A stretch of DNA of 64,000 bases. Source: Nitrospinales bacterium (GTDB lineage Bacteria; Nitrospinota_A; UBA7883; JACRGQ01). Within the stretch, counting starts at the first letter, position 1. Each line of letters opens with the position of its first letter. The position numbers and the translations under genes were made by a program. Location of the stretch: assembly GCA_023248495.1 (NCBI GenBank), contig JAHFEK010000006.1, positions 1 through 64,000 of the forward strand, written 5' to 3'. The notes below the pieces were generated by a model, which saw nothing but the letters and a program-made list of their open reading frames with translations, did not search any database and was not told the origin of the DNA. Shown piece after piece: positions 27,733 through 37,684 of the stretch.

Positions 27733-28739
27733 CAATAAAACTCCCCCTTCAGGGTGCGCCCCATCAACTCCGCCACCGCCTCTTTGGGGTTTTTCCCCTC
27801 GTGGCAAACGCGGAACACCTCGGCGCAGACCGGCATATCAACCCCTTTGTTCTTGGCCAGCTCGTGCAGGGAGCGGCTGGTTAGCACCCCTTCGGCGACG
27901 GCTTTCATGCCGCCGAGGATTTGCCCGATGCTTTCCCCCGCGCCGAGCCTCATGCCGACGGAGCGGTTGCGGCTCAAATCGCCGGTGGCGGTGAGGATCA
28001 GGTCGCCGACACCCGACAGGCCGGCGAAGGTCGCCTCGGAACCGCCCATCGCTTTGCCCAGCCGCACCATCTCGGCCAAGCCGCGGGTAATGAGCGCGGC
28101 GCGGGCGTTATGCCCCAGCTTGAGGCCGTCGGCGATACCGGCCGCGATGGCGATAACGTTCTTCACCGCGCCGCCCAACTCCACGCCGATCACATCGTCG
28201 TGAGTGTATACGCGCATCCGCTGGTCGCTCAGCAACTCTTGCACTTTTTGGGCGGCTGCCGGATCGCGCGAAGCGGCGGTAATGGCGGTCGGCAACCCCA
28301 TCGCCACCTCTTTGGCGAAGGTGGGGCCGGAAAGGCAGACCAGCCGGCGCGCGGCGGCGGACGGCAGCAGCTCGTCGAAAATCTCGCTCGGCATGCGCAA
28401 CCGGTTATTCTCGATCCCCTTGGTGGCGGAAACAATCACCACCCCGGGCGTGAAATGCGGAATCATCTTTTTGATAACCCCCTCCATCACATGGGAGGGA
28501 ACAACGAAAAACACCACATCCGCACCAGCGGCTTTTGCAAGATCCGCAGTGGCGGTGATGTTGCCGCTTAACGTGAAGCCGGGAAGAAAGGCGTCATTGG
28601 TATGCCGGCTGTTTATCTCGTCAACCACTTCGGACTCGTATGCCCACAGCGTCACCGGCCCCCCTTTGCCGCCGAGGTGACGCGCTATCGCGGTGCCCCA
28701 GGCCCCCGCCCCGATAACCGATGCTTTTTGTGATTCCAT
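27732..28739 (-). CDS. gpsA: Glycerol-3-phosphate dehydrogenase [NAD(P)+]
   Basis: 335 aa. The Rossmann motif is VIGAGAWGTAIARHLG. VSATKGIEN, LSGPTFAKEVAMG and VGVELGGAVKNVIAIAAG (with the catalytic Lys) follow in family order. It makes sn-glycerol-3-phosphate for phospholipids. It is the first gene of the gpsA-larB-larC run, and the link to nickel-pincer genes is probably only transcriptional. Confidence 0.96.
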   Translation of the reverse strand: MESQKASVIGAGAWGTAIARHLGGKGGPVTLWAYESEVVDEINSRHTNDAFLPGFTLSGNITATADLAKAAGADVVFFVVPSHVMEGVIKKMIPHFTPGVVIVSATKGIENNRLRMPSEIFDELLPSAAARRLVCLSGPTFAKEVAMGLPTAITAASRDPAAAQKVQELLSDQRMRVYTHDDVIGVELGGAVKNVIAIAAGIADGLKLGHNARAALITRGLAEMVRLGKAMGGSEATFAGLSGVGDLILTATGDLSRNRSVGMRLGAGESIGQILGGMKAVAEGVLTSRSLHELAKNKGVDMPVCAEVFRVCHEGKNPKEAVAELMGRTLKGEFY

Positions 28740-28816
28740 GAACGCTATTAGACACAGTAAGCCAAAGCGCCGTCAAATATGATTTATCACCCGTGTCTTA
28801 CTGGGGACCAACGCTG

Positions 28817-28863
28817 CGAAGAATCCCCCGCCGAAAGGGGGTACTTCATTACGTTCAGGATGA
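28817..28863. repeat. Intergenic palindromic repeat, copy 2 (degenerate)
   Basis: CGAAGAATCCCCC...GGGGG-TA-CTTC followed by CATTACGTTCAGGATGA. The GAAGAATCCC arm and the CAGGATGA tail match the other two copies, but the central CTTTCCGGAAAG core is replaced. It lies in the 179-base gap downstream of the 125-aa gene and upstream of gpsA. Confidence 0.55.
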
Positions 28864-28918
28864 AAACGGGGAAAAGGGATTTTTCGACGCGTACTCCCTA
28901 AAATGATACGGGGGGCGG

Positions 28919-29296
28919 TTATTTGACCGAAAACGACTTTACCGTGAGAATCTTGTTGTCGTCCTCATCCTCATCCACCACACCGGTTACCACCACCTGC
29001 TTGCCGACCAATCCAAGAAGCTCGTTCCCTTTGGCATCGTCGTTCACCAGATAAAATTCGGTTCCCTCCGCCTTCTCCTCCTGGATCTCCACGGCGATAA
29101 TTTTATCATTTTCATCCACTGCCGCTTTCTCTACGACACCGGTGATAGTGACGTCCTTATCCGGCGCACGGACAACCTCGTTTTGCCGCGCGTGGGCAAG
29201 GGGAACGATGGCCGATCCCAAAAGGAATACACAGATGAAAAAAAGACGCGCGGCGGCCCGGAGAGGAACCGGAAAGCGGAATACCGGAAACACCAT
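28919..29296 (-). CDS. Small exported OB-fold-like protein
   Basis: 125 aa. A signal peptide covers residues ~1-36 (FFICVFLLGSAIVPLAHA). The mature part has a five-strand pattern with two copies of a similar unit: VTITGVVEKAAVDENDKIIAVEI and VVVTGVVDEDEDDNKILTVKSF. This suggests an OB-fold or BOF-like periplasmic protein. It is strongly acidic. The function is unknown, and no neighbour gives a clue (phzF-like gene divergent, gpsA downstream). Confidence 0.75.
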   Translation of the reverse strand: MVFPVFRFPVPLRAAARLFFICVFLLGSAIVPLAHARQNEVVRAPDKDVTITGVVEKAAVDENDKIIAVEIQEEKAEGTEFYLVNDDAKGNELLGLVGKQVVVTGVVDEDEDDNKILTVKSFSVK

Positions 29297-29379
29297 GGGC
29301 TGTATTATATCCTATTAGCGCCATTTGCAATGCGATCTCATTCCTTGCATTGCGGCGGATGGCGCGGCAGAATCTGGGT

Positions 29380-30240
29380 ATGACAATCATCCGATGCGCG
29401 GTTACGCGCGTCTTTACCAACCGGGGCAAAAACGGTAATCCGCTGGGAGTGGTAACCGATACCGCAGGGCTTTCCGCCGGGCAGATGCAGAGTATCGCCC
29501 ATACCCTTGGCTACTCTGAAACATCCTTCGTTTTTTTCGACGCGAAGGGGGGGGACTACCGGGTTCGCTTCTTCACCCCGGATAAGGAAATTCCTTTCGC
29601 CGGACATCCGGCGCTGGGAACGCTCTTCGTGCTGCGCTCCCTGCGGCTGGTGCCAAAGAAAACGGCTTACATTCAGATAATCGGGCGGCGGAAGGTACTG
29701 CTGGAAATTATGCCGGACGGACTGATACGGATGGAACAGGGAAAACCCGCGTTCATGCCGGGAACGACCCGCGCGCTGGCCGCCGAGTTGGTGGGAGCGG
29801 CGGAAAACGAAGTCATCGGTGATCCGTTGACGGTTAGCACCGGGCTGCCGCACCTTATCATCCCGCTGAAAGGGGCGGCGCGGATTCGGGAGGCGCGCAT
29901 TCTCAATGCCGTGTACCAACACGTGAGGAAGAAAACCGGAGCATCCTGCGTGATGCCGTTCACCATCGACAAGGGCAAAATTCACTGCCGGATGTTCGCC
30001 CCGGCGCTCGGCATTGCCGAAGATCCGGCGACCGGAAGCGGATGCGGACCGTTGGCCGCCTACCTCGTGCGCCAGAAGCTTGTGGCGGCATCGGGCGAAA
30101 CCGCGACGCTTGAAATCCTGCAAGGGGGAGCAAAAAAATCGCTTCTCGCGGTGTGGGTGCGGCGGACGAGGGACGGCATCGCCTCGGTCGCGGTAGGAGG
30201 CTATTGCGTCATGTGCAAGCCACGCACGGTAAGGCTGTAA
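29380..30240 (+). CDS. PhzF-family isomerase/epimerase
   Basis: 286 aa from ATG at 29380, the position where family members usually start. TTG 29350 and ATG 29359 are possible alternatives. CAVTRVFTNRGKNGNPLGVV is the family opening with the Gly-Asn-Pro substrate loop. SETSFVFF holds the catalytic Glu. VRFFTPDKEIPFAGHPALG and AEDPATGSGCGPLAAYLV are the two phosphate-free binding loops. PhzF-like proteins are cofactor-free isomerases, and outside phenazine clusters the substrate is mostly unknown. No phenazine genes are near. Confidence 0.88.
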   Translation: MTIIRCAVTRVFTNRGKNGNPLGVVTDTAGLSAGQMQSIAHTLGYSETSFVFFDAKGGDYRVRFFTPDKEIPFAGHPALGTLFVLRSLRLVPKKTAYIQIIGRRKVLLEIMPDGLIRMEQGKPAFMPGTTRALAAELVGAAENEVIGDPLTVSTGLPHLIIPLKGAARIREARILNAVYQHVRKKTGASCVMPFTIDKGKIHCRMFAPALGIAEDPATGSGCGPLAAYLVRQKLVAASGETATLEILQGGAKKSLLAVWVRRTRDGIASVAVGGYCVMCKPRTVRL

Positions 30241-30252
30241 CCGCTAGACCGA

Positions 30253-32415
30253 TTATGGGCTGGGGGATTCCGGCAGAGGAACCTTGGGAGCGATGAGCGG
30301 CGTGCTTTTTCCGCCGATGTCGCCGATCCCCTTCAGGTTAATGCTGAAAAATACCCTGTTCTCCATCTCGGAACGGGCCGCGCTACCGGAAAGGGGCTCG
30401 GTGCGCCGGCGCGAACCCGCGTTAAATGACACTCCCCAGCAGCACGATTCCCAATTCACCGTGGCGAGCGAACCGGTGGGTTCGTGGCGGTCTTCATCGT
30501 AGATAGCCGAAATTTCGGAGGAAAATGCCTTGCTAAACCGGTAGCCCAACAGTCCGGAAGAAAAGGTTGAGCGCGGGGTGTTCACGAAACGGCGGTCATA
30601 TGAAATATGAAAATCGTTCCATGTAAATCCCGCTTCCTGGCTCATGGCCGATGGCTCATGGTCATAGTGGTTGTACGCCAAGTCGGCGTTAAGGAGAAAC
30701 CATTCGGCGGGGTGGATTTTGAATTCCACCTTCAGGTCGGCCCATGGGCGCGTTTCCGTAATATCGTTCCGCTGCGCCTCGCGAAAGTCATACCCTTGGC
30801 TTACATTAAACCGCGCGATTTCATCGGTTCGCAGCCGGGAATAGACGCGGTTCAACAGCGAAAAAGTGGTGAGGGTCTGGGGAGCATGCTGATCCGCCAT
30901 ATCCAGTGGAACCGCATATTGGCGGACGTCACCGCCGATCTCGTATCCGGGAATATATATAAAATCCAGCCGGGGGGTGATGACATGCTTCCACCCCTCT
31001 TCGCCACTGTTAAATATCCGGTATATGCGCGGTCCCTCCACCCCCGCGCCGGCGGCATAATAATTCACCGCCAAGGCGCTGTTATCCGTGGTGGAACGGC
31101 TGTACCAGGTGGAACGCCCCTCCACCCACGGGGTAACATTGGCGAACGGGGATGCGGCAAACGGCAGTGACAAACGGGGACGCAGGTCGAAACGGCTGAT
31201 ATCGCCGCCGAGGCGGTTGGTGAAAAACGAAGCGGCCGACGCGCTCCCGTCCGCCACCAGCGGCGATCCGCCGATGTACTGGGGCATCGCCGCGAAGAGC
31301 AGTTCGGGCTGTTTGCTGAATATCTCGCCATCAATGGCTTCCATCTCGCGCTGATCGCGTCCCGTCATCGACAAGGCGTACGGCCCGCCGGTGGAATGGA
31401 CGTTGACGAACGAATCGGTGTAACGGCGGGTGCGCATCAAAATGCTGTCGTCAAATTCCTTGCCGTAACTGGTGCGGCTTTCGATATCCGCGCGGGCCAT
31501 GCTATCGATGTAATCGTTGATTTTCATGCGGTGGTCATATTTAGCGCTGTAGAGCGGCTGCTCAAGAATGCGGTCGTAAAGGTAGTCGAGATTCAGCTGG
31601 CCATAGGTGCGCTCGGCGTACGCGTAACGATATTCGACCCCTTCGTGGGCGCCGCGCCAATCCATCCAGTCCAGCGAGAGAGTGACGTCGTCCTGATCCG
31701 AAAGGGCGGCAAAATAATTGTTTTTCACCGTGGCCCCCGCCGTGGAGGAGTAGCCGATACCGGGAAGCAGAAAACCGCTCGTGCGCTTGGTGACCGCGGG
31801 CGCGAACCAATAGGGGGCATAAAAAACCGGCACATCGTAAAACAGGAGCGAGACCCCTTCGAATACGGCAATCCCCTCCATCCGCAGATCGAGATGGCGC
31901 GCCTTGAAAACCCATTCCTGATTGTCGGCCGGACAACTGGTGACAATCCCCTCATCCATTACGTAATGATCGGCGGACTGACGCTCGATTCTCTCGGCGG
32001 AAAAGGAGAGGCTTTTCCCAAAAACCCCTTTAGCGCCCCACAGGGTGCTGTAGCCGGTATCAAGGGAAAACTCCATGTTGCGGGCGGTGATGTCGGTGTT
32101 ATCAACCTGCAGCCGCACATCTCCCTGAATATGCCCCGTTTGGCTTTCACTTTGGATTGTGCATTCCTGGCCGGTGATGGTGAAATCGCCGTACCGTATC
32201 TCGATGCCGCCCTTGGCGTCCCACGTCTTTTCCGCGTCGGAATAGGCGATGCTGTCGGCGGTAATCTTAAATGTATCGCCGCCTTTCCCGCCCGCGGACT
32301 CCTGATGCGCCGGCGCGGAAACGGGCGGCGTCTCTTCAGCCGCGGCGGAAACCACAAAAAGAAAAAGCGCGCACACTGGCGCGCTTAATAAAGAAATCAG
32401 CCGGGGATTATGCAT
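30253..32415 (-). CDS. lptD: LPS-assembly outer-membrane protein LptD
   Basis: 720 aa. Signal peptide 1-26. An OstA/LptA-like N-terminal domain follows (FKITADSIAYSDAEKTWDAKGGIEIRYGDFTITG). The rest is a large C-terminal beta-barrel typical of LptD, with PVFYAPYWFAPAVTKRTSGFLLPGIGYSS at the barrel entry. It inserts lipopolysaccharide into the outer leaflet. Two Cys pairs needed for the E. coli disulfides are not obvious: CTIQ and CPAD occur near the N-domain and CCWG near the end. GGGGAG precedes the ATG. It is the last gene of a minus-strand run. Confidence 0.93.
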   Translation of the reverse strand: MHNPRLISLLSAPVCALFLFVVSAAAEETPPVSAPAHQESAGGKGGDTFKITADSIAYSDAEKTWDAKGGIEIRYGDFTITGQECTIQSESQTGHIQGDVRLQVDNTDITARNMEFSLDTGYSTLWGAKGVFGKSLSFSAERIERQSADHYVMDEGIVTSCPADNQEWVFKARHLDLRMEGIAVFEGVSLLFYDVPVFYAPYWFAPAVTKRTSGFLLPGIGYSSTAGATVKNNYFAALSDQDDVTLSLDWMDWRGAHEGVEYRYAYAERTYGQLNLDYLYDRILEQPLYSAKYDHRMKINDYIDSMARADIESRTSYGKEFDDSILMRTRRYTDSFVNVHSTGGPYALSMTGRDQREMEAIDGEIFSKQPELLFAAMPQYIGGSPLVADGSASAASFFTNRLGGDISRFDLRPRLSLPFAASPFANVTPWVEGRSTWYSRSTTDNSALAVNYYAAGAGVEGPRIYRIFNSGEEGWKHVITPRLDFIYIPGYEIGGDVRQYAVPLDMADQHAPQTLTTFSLLNRVYSRLRTDEIARFNVSQGYDFREAQRNDITETRPWADLKVEFKIHPAEWFLLNADLAYNHYDHEPSAMSQEAGFTWNDFHISYDRRFVNTPRSTFSSGLLGYRFSKAFSSEISAIYDEDRHEPTGSLATVNWESCCWGVSFNAGSRRRTEPLSGSAARSEMENRVFFSINLKGIGDIGGKSTPLIAPKVPLPESPSP

Positions 32416-32430
32416 GCTCCCCGGCCTTGG

Positions 32431-32979
32431 TTACAGAACAAATACGGCGAGCGCGACCACGGTATGCCACACGCGGCCTTTCACTATGGCGGTTTGGGTT
32501 ATATTGCGGGTGTTAACGATCTTGTTGCTGATCTTGAATACCTGGCGGCGCTCGTCCCAGCTCTGGCTTTCATCGAACTCTATGCCCAGCGTGGAAGCCA
32601 ACATCGCCGCGGCGAGATCCTCGGCATAGTCGCCGGCGCTTTTCTCCGTTTCGCCGTAGGAGTGGTGTTCGCTCAAATAGCCGTAGGCGTTCTTATCGGT
32701 GGGAATGGCGCACCCGATGCTGGTGGCGACCAGCCGGTGCGGCTCGTTGCTGGCTATGCGGGCCTGCACCACAAACGTGATGGAACCCGACTCAAGGAGC
32801 TTTTCCCCTTCTTTGCGGCTGACAATCTTGCAGCGCGGAGGAAGAATGGAGGACACGGTCACGAGATTGCAGCGTTCGACGCCCGCGTCGCGCAACGCCA
32901 GTTCGTACGAGCGGAGTTCTTCTTTATGAACCCCGACTCCCCTGGTGAAAAATAGTTTCCGCGGTACAAGGTTACTCAC
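32431..32979 (-). CDS. Pyruvoyl-dependent arginine decarboxylase
   Basis: 182 aa from GTG at 32979, overlapping the nadE stop by 8 bases. An ATG at 33003 is the alternative, but family members usually begin close to VPRKLFFTRGVGVHKEEL. The self-cleavage site is the Ser-Ser of LVTVSSILPP: cleavage would expose the pyruvoyl group on the alpha subunit. It makes agmatine from arginine for polyamines. The protein end (VVALAVFVL) is unusually hydrophobic for the family. Confidence 0.9.
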   Translation of the reverse strand: MSNLVPRKLFFTRGVGVHKEELRSYELALRDAGVERCNLVTVSSILPPRCKIVSRKEGEKLLESGSITFVVQARIASNEPHRLVATSIGCAIPTDKNAYGYLSEHHSYGETEKSAGDYAEDLAAAMLASTLGIEFDESQSWDERRQVFKISNKIVNTRNITQTAIVKGRVWHTVVALAVFVL

Positions 32980-34618
32980 TGTCTTCTTTTGCCTCCACCC
33001 CATCTATAAACCGGTTTGTGATTGGAACCCTTCGATCCCTCCCGAACGCTTTCGGCGTCAGCTTCACGCCCGGCGCCGTCTGGCGCCGTTTATACTCGCT
33101 TTTATCGACCAACGAGACCGTCTTCTTTACATCGCGTTCATCATAGCCAAGCGCAATTATCTCCACAACACTTTTTTCTTCTTCCACGTACAGCCGGAGC
33201 ACCGCGTCGAGCACGGCGTACTCCGGCAGGGAGTCGCTATCCAGCTGGCCGGGGCGCAATTCCGCCGATGGCGGCTTGGTGAGAGTGCCCTCCGGAATCC
33301 GGGAAAGTCCCGGCTGGCCGTTGATCCAGCGGCACACATCGTACACCCGTGTTTTGGGCAGATCCTTGATAACGGCGAAGCCCCCCGCCATGTCGCCGTA
33401 GAGGGTGCAATAACCGACGCCTAATTCGCTTTTATTGCCGGTGGCAAGCACCAGGGCGCCAAACTTGTTGCTCAGCCCCATGATGAGGCTCCCCCGGATG
33501 CGCGCCTGAATATTTTCCTCCGCCAGCCCCGGCGCGATACCGGCGAAAAGCGGCCCGAGGGCGCGGTCAAAACCATCCATCAGATCGGTTATGGGAATGA
33601 TGTCGAAGCGGATGCCGAGGTTGTGCGCCAACGCGCGGGCATCGGATACGCTTCCTTCGCTGCTGTATTTGGACGGCATCGCCACTCCCCACACCCGTTC
33701 CCGTCCCAACGCCGCCGCCGCCACGACCGCGGTGAGCGCGCTGTCGATCCCGCCGGAAAGGGCAACCAGCACGTTGCTGAAACCATTTTTTCCGACGTAG
33801 TCGCGGACGCCGAGTTTGAGCGCCTCCCATACGTTTTCCGGATACGGCAGCGGTGGCACGATCCGGTTTTTTGGCGAGCCGTCCCCCGCGTTCAGCGGCA
33901 CATCGGCGATCAGCAGATCCGGGGCGAATTCGCGCGCCGAGGCTATTATCACGCCATCCGCGCCGCAAATAAACGATCCGCCGTCAAACACCAATTCGTC
34001 CTGCCCGCCGATGAGGTTGCAATACACCAGCGGCTTGCCGCACTTTTTCGCAAAGGCCGTGGCCACGCCGCGGCGTTCCCCGGTCTTGCCCAAATGGTAG
34101 GGCGAGGAGGAAAGATTCAACAACAGATCCACATCGGGCCGGGCGCAACGCGCCACCACCGGCGACGCCTCCACCCAAATATCCTCGCAGATCGTAATCC
34201 CCACCCGCACCCCGTTCACCGCGACCGCGCAGCCATCGCCGGAAACGAAGTACCGCTTTTCATCGAACACGCCGTAGTTCGGCAACTCGGTCTTGTGCGC
34301 CACGGCGGCGGCGCGGCCATCCATCAGCACGGCGGCGGCGTTATAAAGTTTTCCTTCGTGGCGGCGGGGATAGCCCATCACCGCGGCGATGCCATGCGCC
34401 GATTGGGCGATTTCATCCACCGTCCGCCGGGCCGCGCGGATAAATCCTTCTTTGTACAGAAGGTCTTCGGGGGGATAACCGGTCACCGCCAGTTCGGGAA
34501 AAACAACGAGCGCCGCCCCCTCCTTTTTCGCCGCTTCGATGGCGGCGGTGATTTGTGAGGCGTTATGGGCAAAATCCCCCATCACCGTATTAATCTGCGC
34601 AAGCGCCACGCGAATCAT
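32972..34618 (-). CDS. nadE: Glutamine-dependent NAD+ synthetase
   Basis: 548 aa, the two-domain form. The N-terminal nitrilase-like amidase has Glu in VVFPELAVTGYP, Lys in VAHKTELPNYG and the nucleophile Cys in GITICEDIWVE. The C-terminal synthetase has the PP-loop VALSGGIDSAL. YKRRQTAPGVKLTPKAFGRDRR closes the protein. It amidates deamido-NAD using glutamine nitrogen. The start overlaps the DUF3108 stop by four bases. Confidence 0.96.
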   Translation of the reverse strand: MIRVALAQINTVMGDFAHNASQITAAIEAAKKEGAALVVFPELAVTGYPPEDLLYKEGFIRAARRTVDEIAQSAHGIAAVMGYPRRHEGKLYNAAAVLMDGRAAAVAHKTELPNYGVFDEKRYFVSGDGCAVAVNGVRVGITICEDIWVEASPVVARCARPDVDLLLNLSSSPYHLGKTGERRGVATAFAKKCGKPLVYCNLIGGQDELVFDGGSFICGADGVIIASAREFAPDLLIADVPLNAGDGSPKNRIVPPLPYPENVWEALKLGVRDYVGKNGFSNVLVALSGGIDSALTAVVAAAALGRERVWGVAMPSKYSSEGSVSDARALAHNLGIRFDIIPITDLMDGFDRALGPLFAGIAPGLAEENIQARIRGSLIMGLSNKFGALVLATGNKSELGVGYCTLYGDMAGGFAVIKDLPKTRVYDVCRWINGQPGLSRIPEGTLTKPPSAELRPGQLDSDSLPEYAVLDAVLRLYVEEEKSVVEIIALGYDERDVKKTVSLVDKSEYKRRQTAPGVKLTPKAFGRDRRVPITNRFIDGVEAKEDSE

Positions 34619-35460
34619 TGCTTCTCCACCAATACCCCGGACGTGGTTTTATTCCGTATGACGCGAACCGTCGTTCCTTCCGCCTTCACCAAGCTCAAAA
34701 TAATATCGCCGAAGGCCATGTTTATTCTAAGCCGCACGGGAACTTGGTACTCGTCATCGGTGAGCCAGACATATAACAGGTTGCTATCGGTGAACGCTCC
34801 CTCGAATTTCAACCGGGAGATAAGCATAATGGTATCCACCTGCCCGTCAAGCGCGGTTATCCGCTCACGCTTTGCCACGGTAATCTCGGCGAAATAATTC
34901 TTGTTGTTCTCGAAAATCGGCACTTGCAGCTTCTGCCCCGGTGCCAGGCGTGTGGCGCGAATAAAGTATGCCGCGCCAAAAACGTCCTGCGCCCCGGGAT
35001 TGAGCGGAAACCTTTCGCGCGGCTTGTCGTCCTGCGTGACGCTGGCCGTGGCATGGGAATGATCGAATTCCAACAGTTTGTCCTTCGTGGTGGTGCTTTC
35101 GCGTATCACCGCCTTCATGCTCACGGGCAACCGTGTTTCCGGATCCCACAGCGAATCAAAATGGTCGTCCATCGTAAAGATTTTGGATATGACATTCATG
35201 GTCCACGTGTGCAAAATGAAGCGCAGTCCCGGGCGGCCGTCGGGTTGCACGCCATCGGCCACGTTCGCTTCAAACATACCGGCATCGAAAAAAAGCCACC
35301 GTCCGGAAAAAAGCAGCGACTCGCCCGGCTTGAACGGAAGATCCTGCGCGCGCGCGGAGGTGGCGGAAAGCAACAACAGCAGCACGAACAGCCAGACGGC
35401 TATTTCGTGTTGGTGGCGAATACGATCGACCACGGATCGAACTTTTTTAATCTGAAGCAT
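34615..35460 (-). CDS. DUF3108 exported protein
   Basis: 281 aa from ATG at 35460. The ORF-track start runs deep into the methyltransferase gene in another frame. A signal peptide or anchor lies at ~25-40 (VWLFVLLLLLSATSARA). FKPGESLLFSGRWLFFDAGMFEANV is the DUF3108 opening, and the rest is a lipocalin-like beta sheet that ends VRLRINMAFGDIILSLVK. DUF3108 proteins are periplasmic and of unknown function. It overlaps the methyltransferase gene by 61 bases and nadE by four, so it is embedded in an operon. Confidence 0.8.
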   Translation of the reverse strand: MLQIKKVRSVVDRIRHQHEIAVWLFVLLLLLSATSARAQDLPFKPGESLLFSGRWLFFDAGMFEANVADGVQPDGRPGLRFILHTWTMNVISKIFTMDDHFDSLWDPETRLPVSMKAVIRESTTTKDKLLEFDHSHATASVTQDDKPRERFPLNPGAQDVFGAAYFIRATRLAPGQKLQVPIFENNKNYFAEITVAKRERITALDGQVDTIMLISRLKFEGAFTDSNLLYVWLTDDEYQVPVRLRINMAFGDIILSLVKAEGTTVRVIRNKTTSGVLVEKQ

Positions 35461-36017
35461 GAATCGACCTGCAGGCCCGAGGCCTCGGCCAGATCCGCAA
35501 GCGCCAGGGTGGCGCGCCATCCCAACTTGCGGCAGACGGGATCCAACAGTTCCTCCGCCCGCGCAAGCAATTTTTTCTCGCTCAGAAAGTGGTTCACCAG
35601 CACAATCGGCTGGCCCGGCTTGCACACCCGTTTCATCTCGGCCACCGCCTTCACCGGATCCGGCACCACGCTGATGACGAACGTGGCGAGCACATGGTCG
35701 AAGTGACTATCGGGAAACTGCAAATTGCACGCATCCATCTCCATCAGGGTCACATGCTCCATGCAGTGCTTGCGCTTCTTCCGCTCCGCTTTTCGCAGCA
35801 TCGACCGGGAAAGATCGACGCCGGTTATGTGGCAATCACGCGGATAAAGGGGCAAGGTAAGGCCGGTGCCAACCCCCACGTCAAGTACCCGGTCATGGGG
35901 CCGAATTTTCATGCGCTGAATGGCATGCCGTTGACGCGGATAGAACATCAGCTTGAAAATGAAATCATAGACGTTGGAATAATTGTGATAAATCTTCTTG
36001 ATGTCTTCGTGATCCAT
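35400..36017 (-). CDS. Class I SAM-dependent methyltransferase
   Basis: 205 aa. VLDVGVGTGLTLPLYP is motif I and ITGVDLSRSMLRKAE holds the acidic residue at the end of strand 2. CNLQFPDSHFDHVLATFVISVVPDPVKAVAEMKRV is the type-11/UbiE-like central pattern. The opening DIKKIYHNYSNVYDFIFKLMF resembles phosphatidylethanolamine N-methyltransferase/UbiE-like enzymes, so a lipid or quinone substrate is possible but unproven. It lies 86 bases downstream of purF. Confidence 0.85.
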   Translation of the reverse strand: MDHEDIKKIYHNYSNVYDFIFKLMFYPRQRHAIQRMKIRPHDRVLDVGVGTGLTLPLYPRDCHITGVDLSRSMLRKAERKKRKHCMEHVTLMEMDACNLQFPDSHFDHVLATFVISVVPDPVKAVAEMKRVCKPGQPIVLVNHFLSEKKLLARAEELLDPVCRKLGWRATLALADLAEASGLQVDSCFRLKKFDPWSIVFATNTK

Positions 36018-36034
36018 CGATACCCCTTATCCCC

Positions 36035-36095
36035 ATTTCCCAACGTCGGCGGCCAGAATATCAGATTACCCTTTGATTTCCCAATGTCCGCGGCC
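36035..36095. repeat. Pair of 20-base direct repeats
   Basis: ATTTCCCAACGTCGGCGGCC (36035) and ATTTCCCAATGTCCGCGGCC (36076) differ at two positions and are 41 bases apart. They fill the gap between purF and the methyltransferase gene. Confidence 0.6.
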
Positions 36096-36103
36096 CGCGT
36101 GGC

Positions 36104-37531
36104 TTAACGTGGCGCGGCGGAAAGGCTTTCGAAAAGCCCCGGCTGCTGGATATCCATGCCGGGGAGCGGCACCGGATACGCTCCGCTGAAACAGGCGGTG
36201 CAAAAGTCCGCGCCATGATCGCCGAATACTTTGAGCATCCGCTCGTTAGTGAGGTAGGTAAGTGATTCGCATCCCAGGTACCGCTGGATTTCCGGCACCG
36301 ATTTGTTGGCGGCGATCAGCTCCTCTTGACGGGGCGTGTCGATGCCGTAATAGCAGGGATTCGTGGTGGGGGGCGAGCTGATCCGCAGATGCACTTCGCG
36401 CGCGCCCGCCTGCCGGATGAGATTGATGATCTTGCGCGAGGTGGTGCCCCGCACAATCGAGTCGTCCACCACCACCACCCGCTTCCCCTCAATCAGCTTC
36501 TTGATCGGGTTGAGCTTTATCTTCACGCCGAAATGGCGTATCTGCTGAGATGGCTCGATGAAGGTGCGCCCCACATAGTGGTTGCGAATCAGCCCCATTT
36601 CGAACGGAATGCCGGATTCCTCGGCGTAGCCCATGGCGGCCGGCACGCCGGAATCGGGGACGGGGATGACGATATCCGCCTTGACCGGATTTTCCCTGGC
36701 CAGCTCGCGCCCAAAGGCCTTGCGGATGCCGTAGACCGACTCCCCAAAAACCATCGAATCGGGCCGGGCGAAATAGATGAACTCGAAAATGCAGTGCGCC
36801 GGGCGGCGCTTCGGAAACGGGTAGAACGAGCGCACCCCTTCGGGCGAGACAACGACCATTTCGCCGGGGTTCACATCACGCACATATTCCGCGCCGATGA
36901 GGTCGAACGCGCAGGTCTCCGAAGCGAATACCGTCGCGCCGTCCAGCTTGCCCATCGCCAGCGGGCGGAAGCCATTGGGGTCGCGCACCGCCACCATCTC
37001 GTCTTCGGTCATCAACAGCAGCGAATAGGCCCCCTGCACCTGCATGAGGGCGTCCACCGTGCGGGAGATGAAATTTCCGGCGGTCGATTTGGCGATAAGG
37101 TGCACGATCACCTCGGTATCGATGCTGCTGCGGAAGATGGAGCCGAGGTCTTCAAGGCGGCTGCGGGCTTCGGCGGCATTCACCAGGTTGCCGTTGTGCG
37201 CCACCGCCAGCGCCCCCAGCGAATAGTTGATGGCGACCGGCTGCGCGTTTTTCAGCAGCGATTCGCCGGTGGTGGAATAACGGTTATGGCCGATGGCCAC
37301 GTCGCCGCGCAGAAGCTCTATTTTATCTTTACTGAAAATATCCGCCACCAGCCCCATGCCGATCTCGGCGTGATGCGAGGCGCGGTCGGAGGTGACAATG
37401 CCGGTGCTCTCCTGCCCGCGGTGCTGCATGGCGTATAGCCCCAAATAGGCAAGGTTGGCCGCCTCGGGGTGGCCGTAAACGCCGAACACCGCGCACTGAT
37501 CGTGAAACTTTCCCTCTTCATTCTGCATCAT
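36104..37531 (-). CDS. purF: Amidophosphoribosyltransferase
   Basis: 475 aa. A 12-residue propeptide precedes the N-terminal nucleophile Cys (CAVFGVYGH). MQHRGQES and the Ntn glutaminase pattern follow. The phosphoribosyltransferase site is [16 protein letters not shown]-terminal cysteines ([19 protein letters not shown]) fit the iron-sulfur, Bacillus-type PurF. It catalyses the first step of purine synthesis. purL, which often precedes it, is not here: the next gene upstream is a divergent restriction-modification island. Confidence 0.96.
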   Translation of the reverse strand: MMQNEEGKFHDQCAVFGVYGHPEAANLAYLGLYAMQHRGQESTGIVTSDRASHHAEIGMGLVADIFSKDKIELLRGDVAIGHNRYSTTGESLLKNAQPVAINYSLGALAVAHNGNLVNAAEARSRLEDLGSIFRSSIDTEVIVHLIAKSTAGNFISRTVDALMQVQGAYSLLLMTEDEMVAVRDPNGFRPLAMGKLDGATVFASETCAFDLIGAEYVRDVNPGEMVVVSPEGVRSFYPFPKRRPAHCIFEFIYFARPDSMVFGESVYGIRKAFGRELARENPVKADIVIPVPDSGVPAAMGYAEESGIPFEMGLIRNHYVGRTFIEPSQQIRHFGVKIKLNPIKKLIEGKRVVVVDDSIVRGTTSRKIINLIRQAGAREVHLRISSPPTTNPCYYGIDTPRQEELIAANKSVPEIQRYLGCESLTYLTNERMLKVFGDHGADFCTACFSGAYPVPLPGMDIQQPGLFESLSAAPR

Positions 37532-37684
37532 TTTTTGATTATACCTTACCCCTCCCGTTTAGCGGTAGGGGGATGAAACATGACCAGGAAAATTTGCATC
37601 TTTCAACACTCAAACAGGGGCTTCCATTTCTGAAATGTGGTATCCTTTTGATTAAGGTTAAGGGTTATTGCTAATGGGGTTCTG

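Noticed and set aside
33623-34558. 311-aa plus-strand ORF opposite nadE
   Set aside because: Antisense shadow, with a His/Arg-rich random-looking translation.
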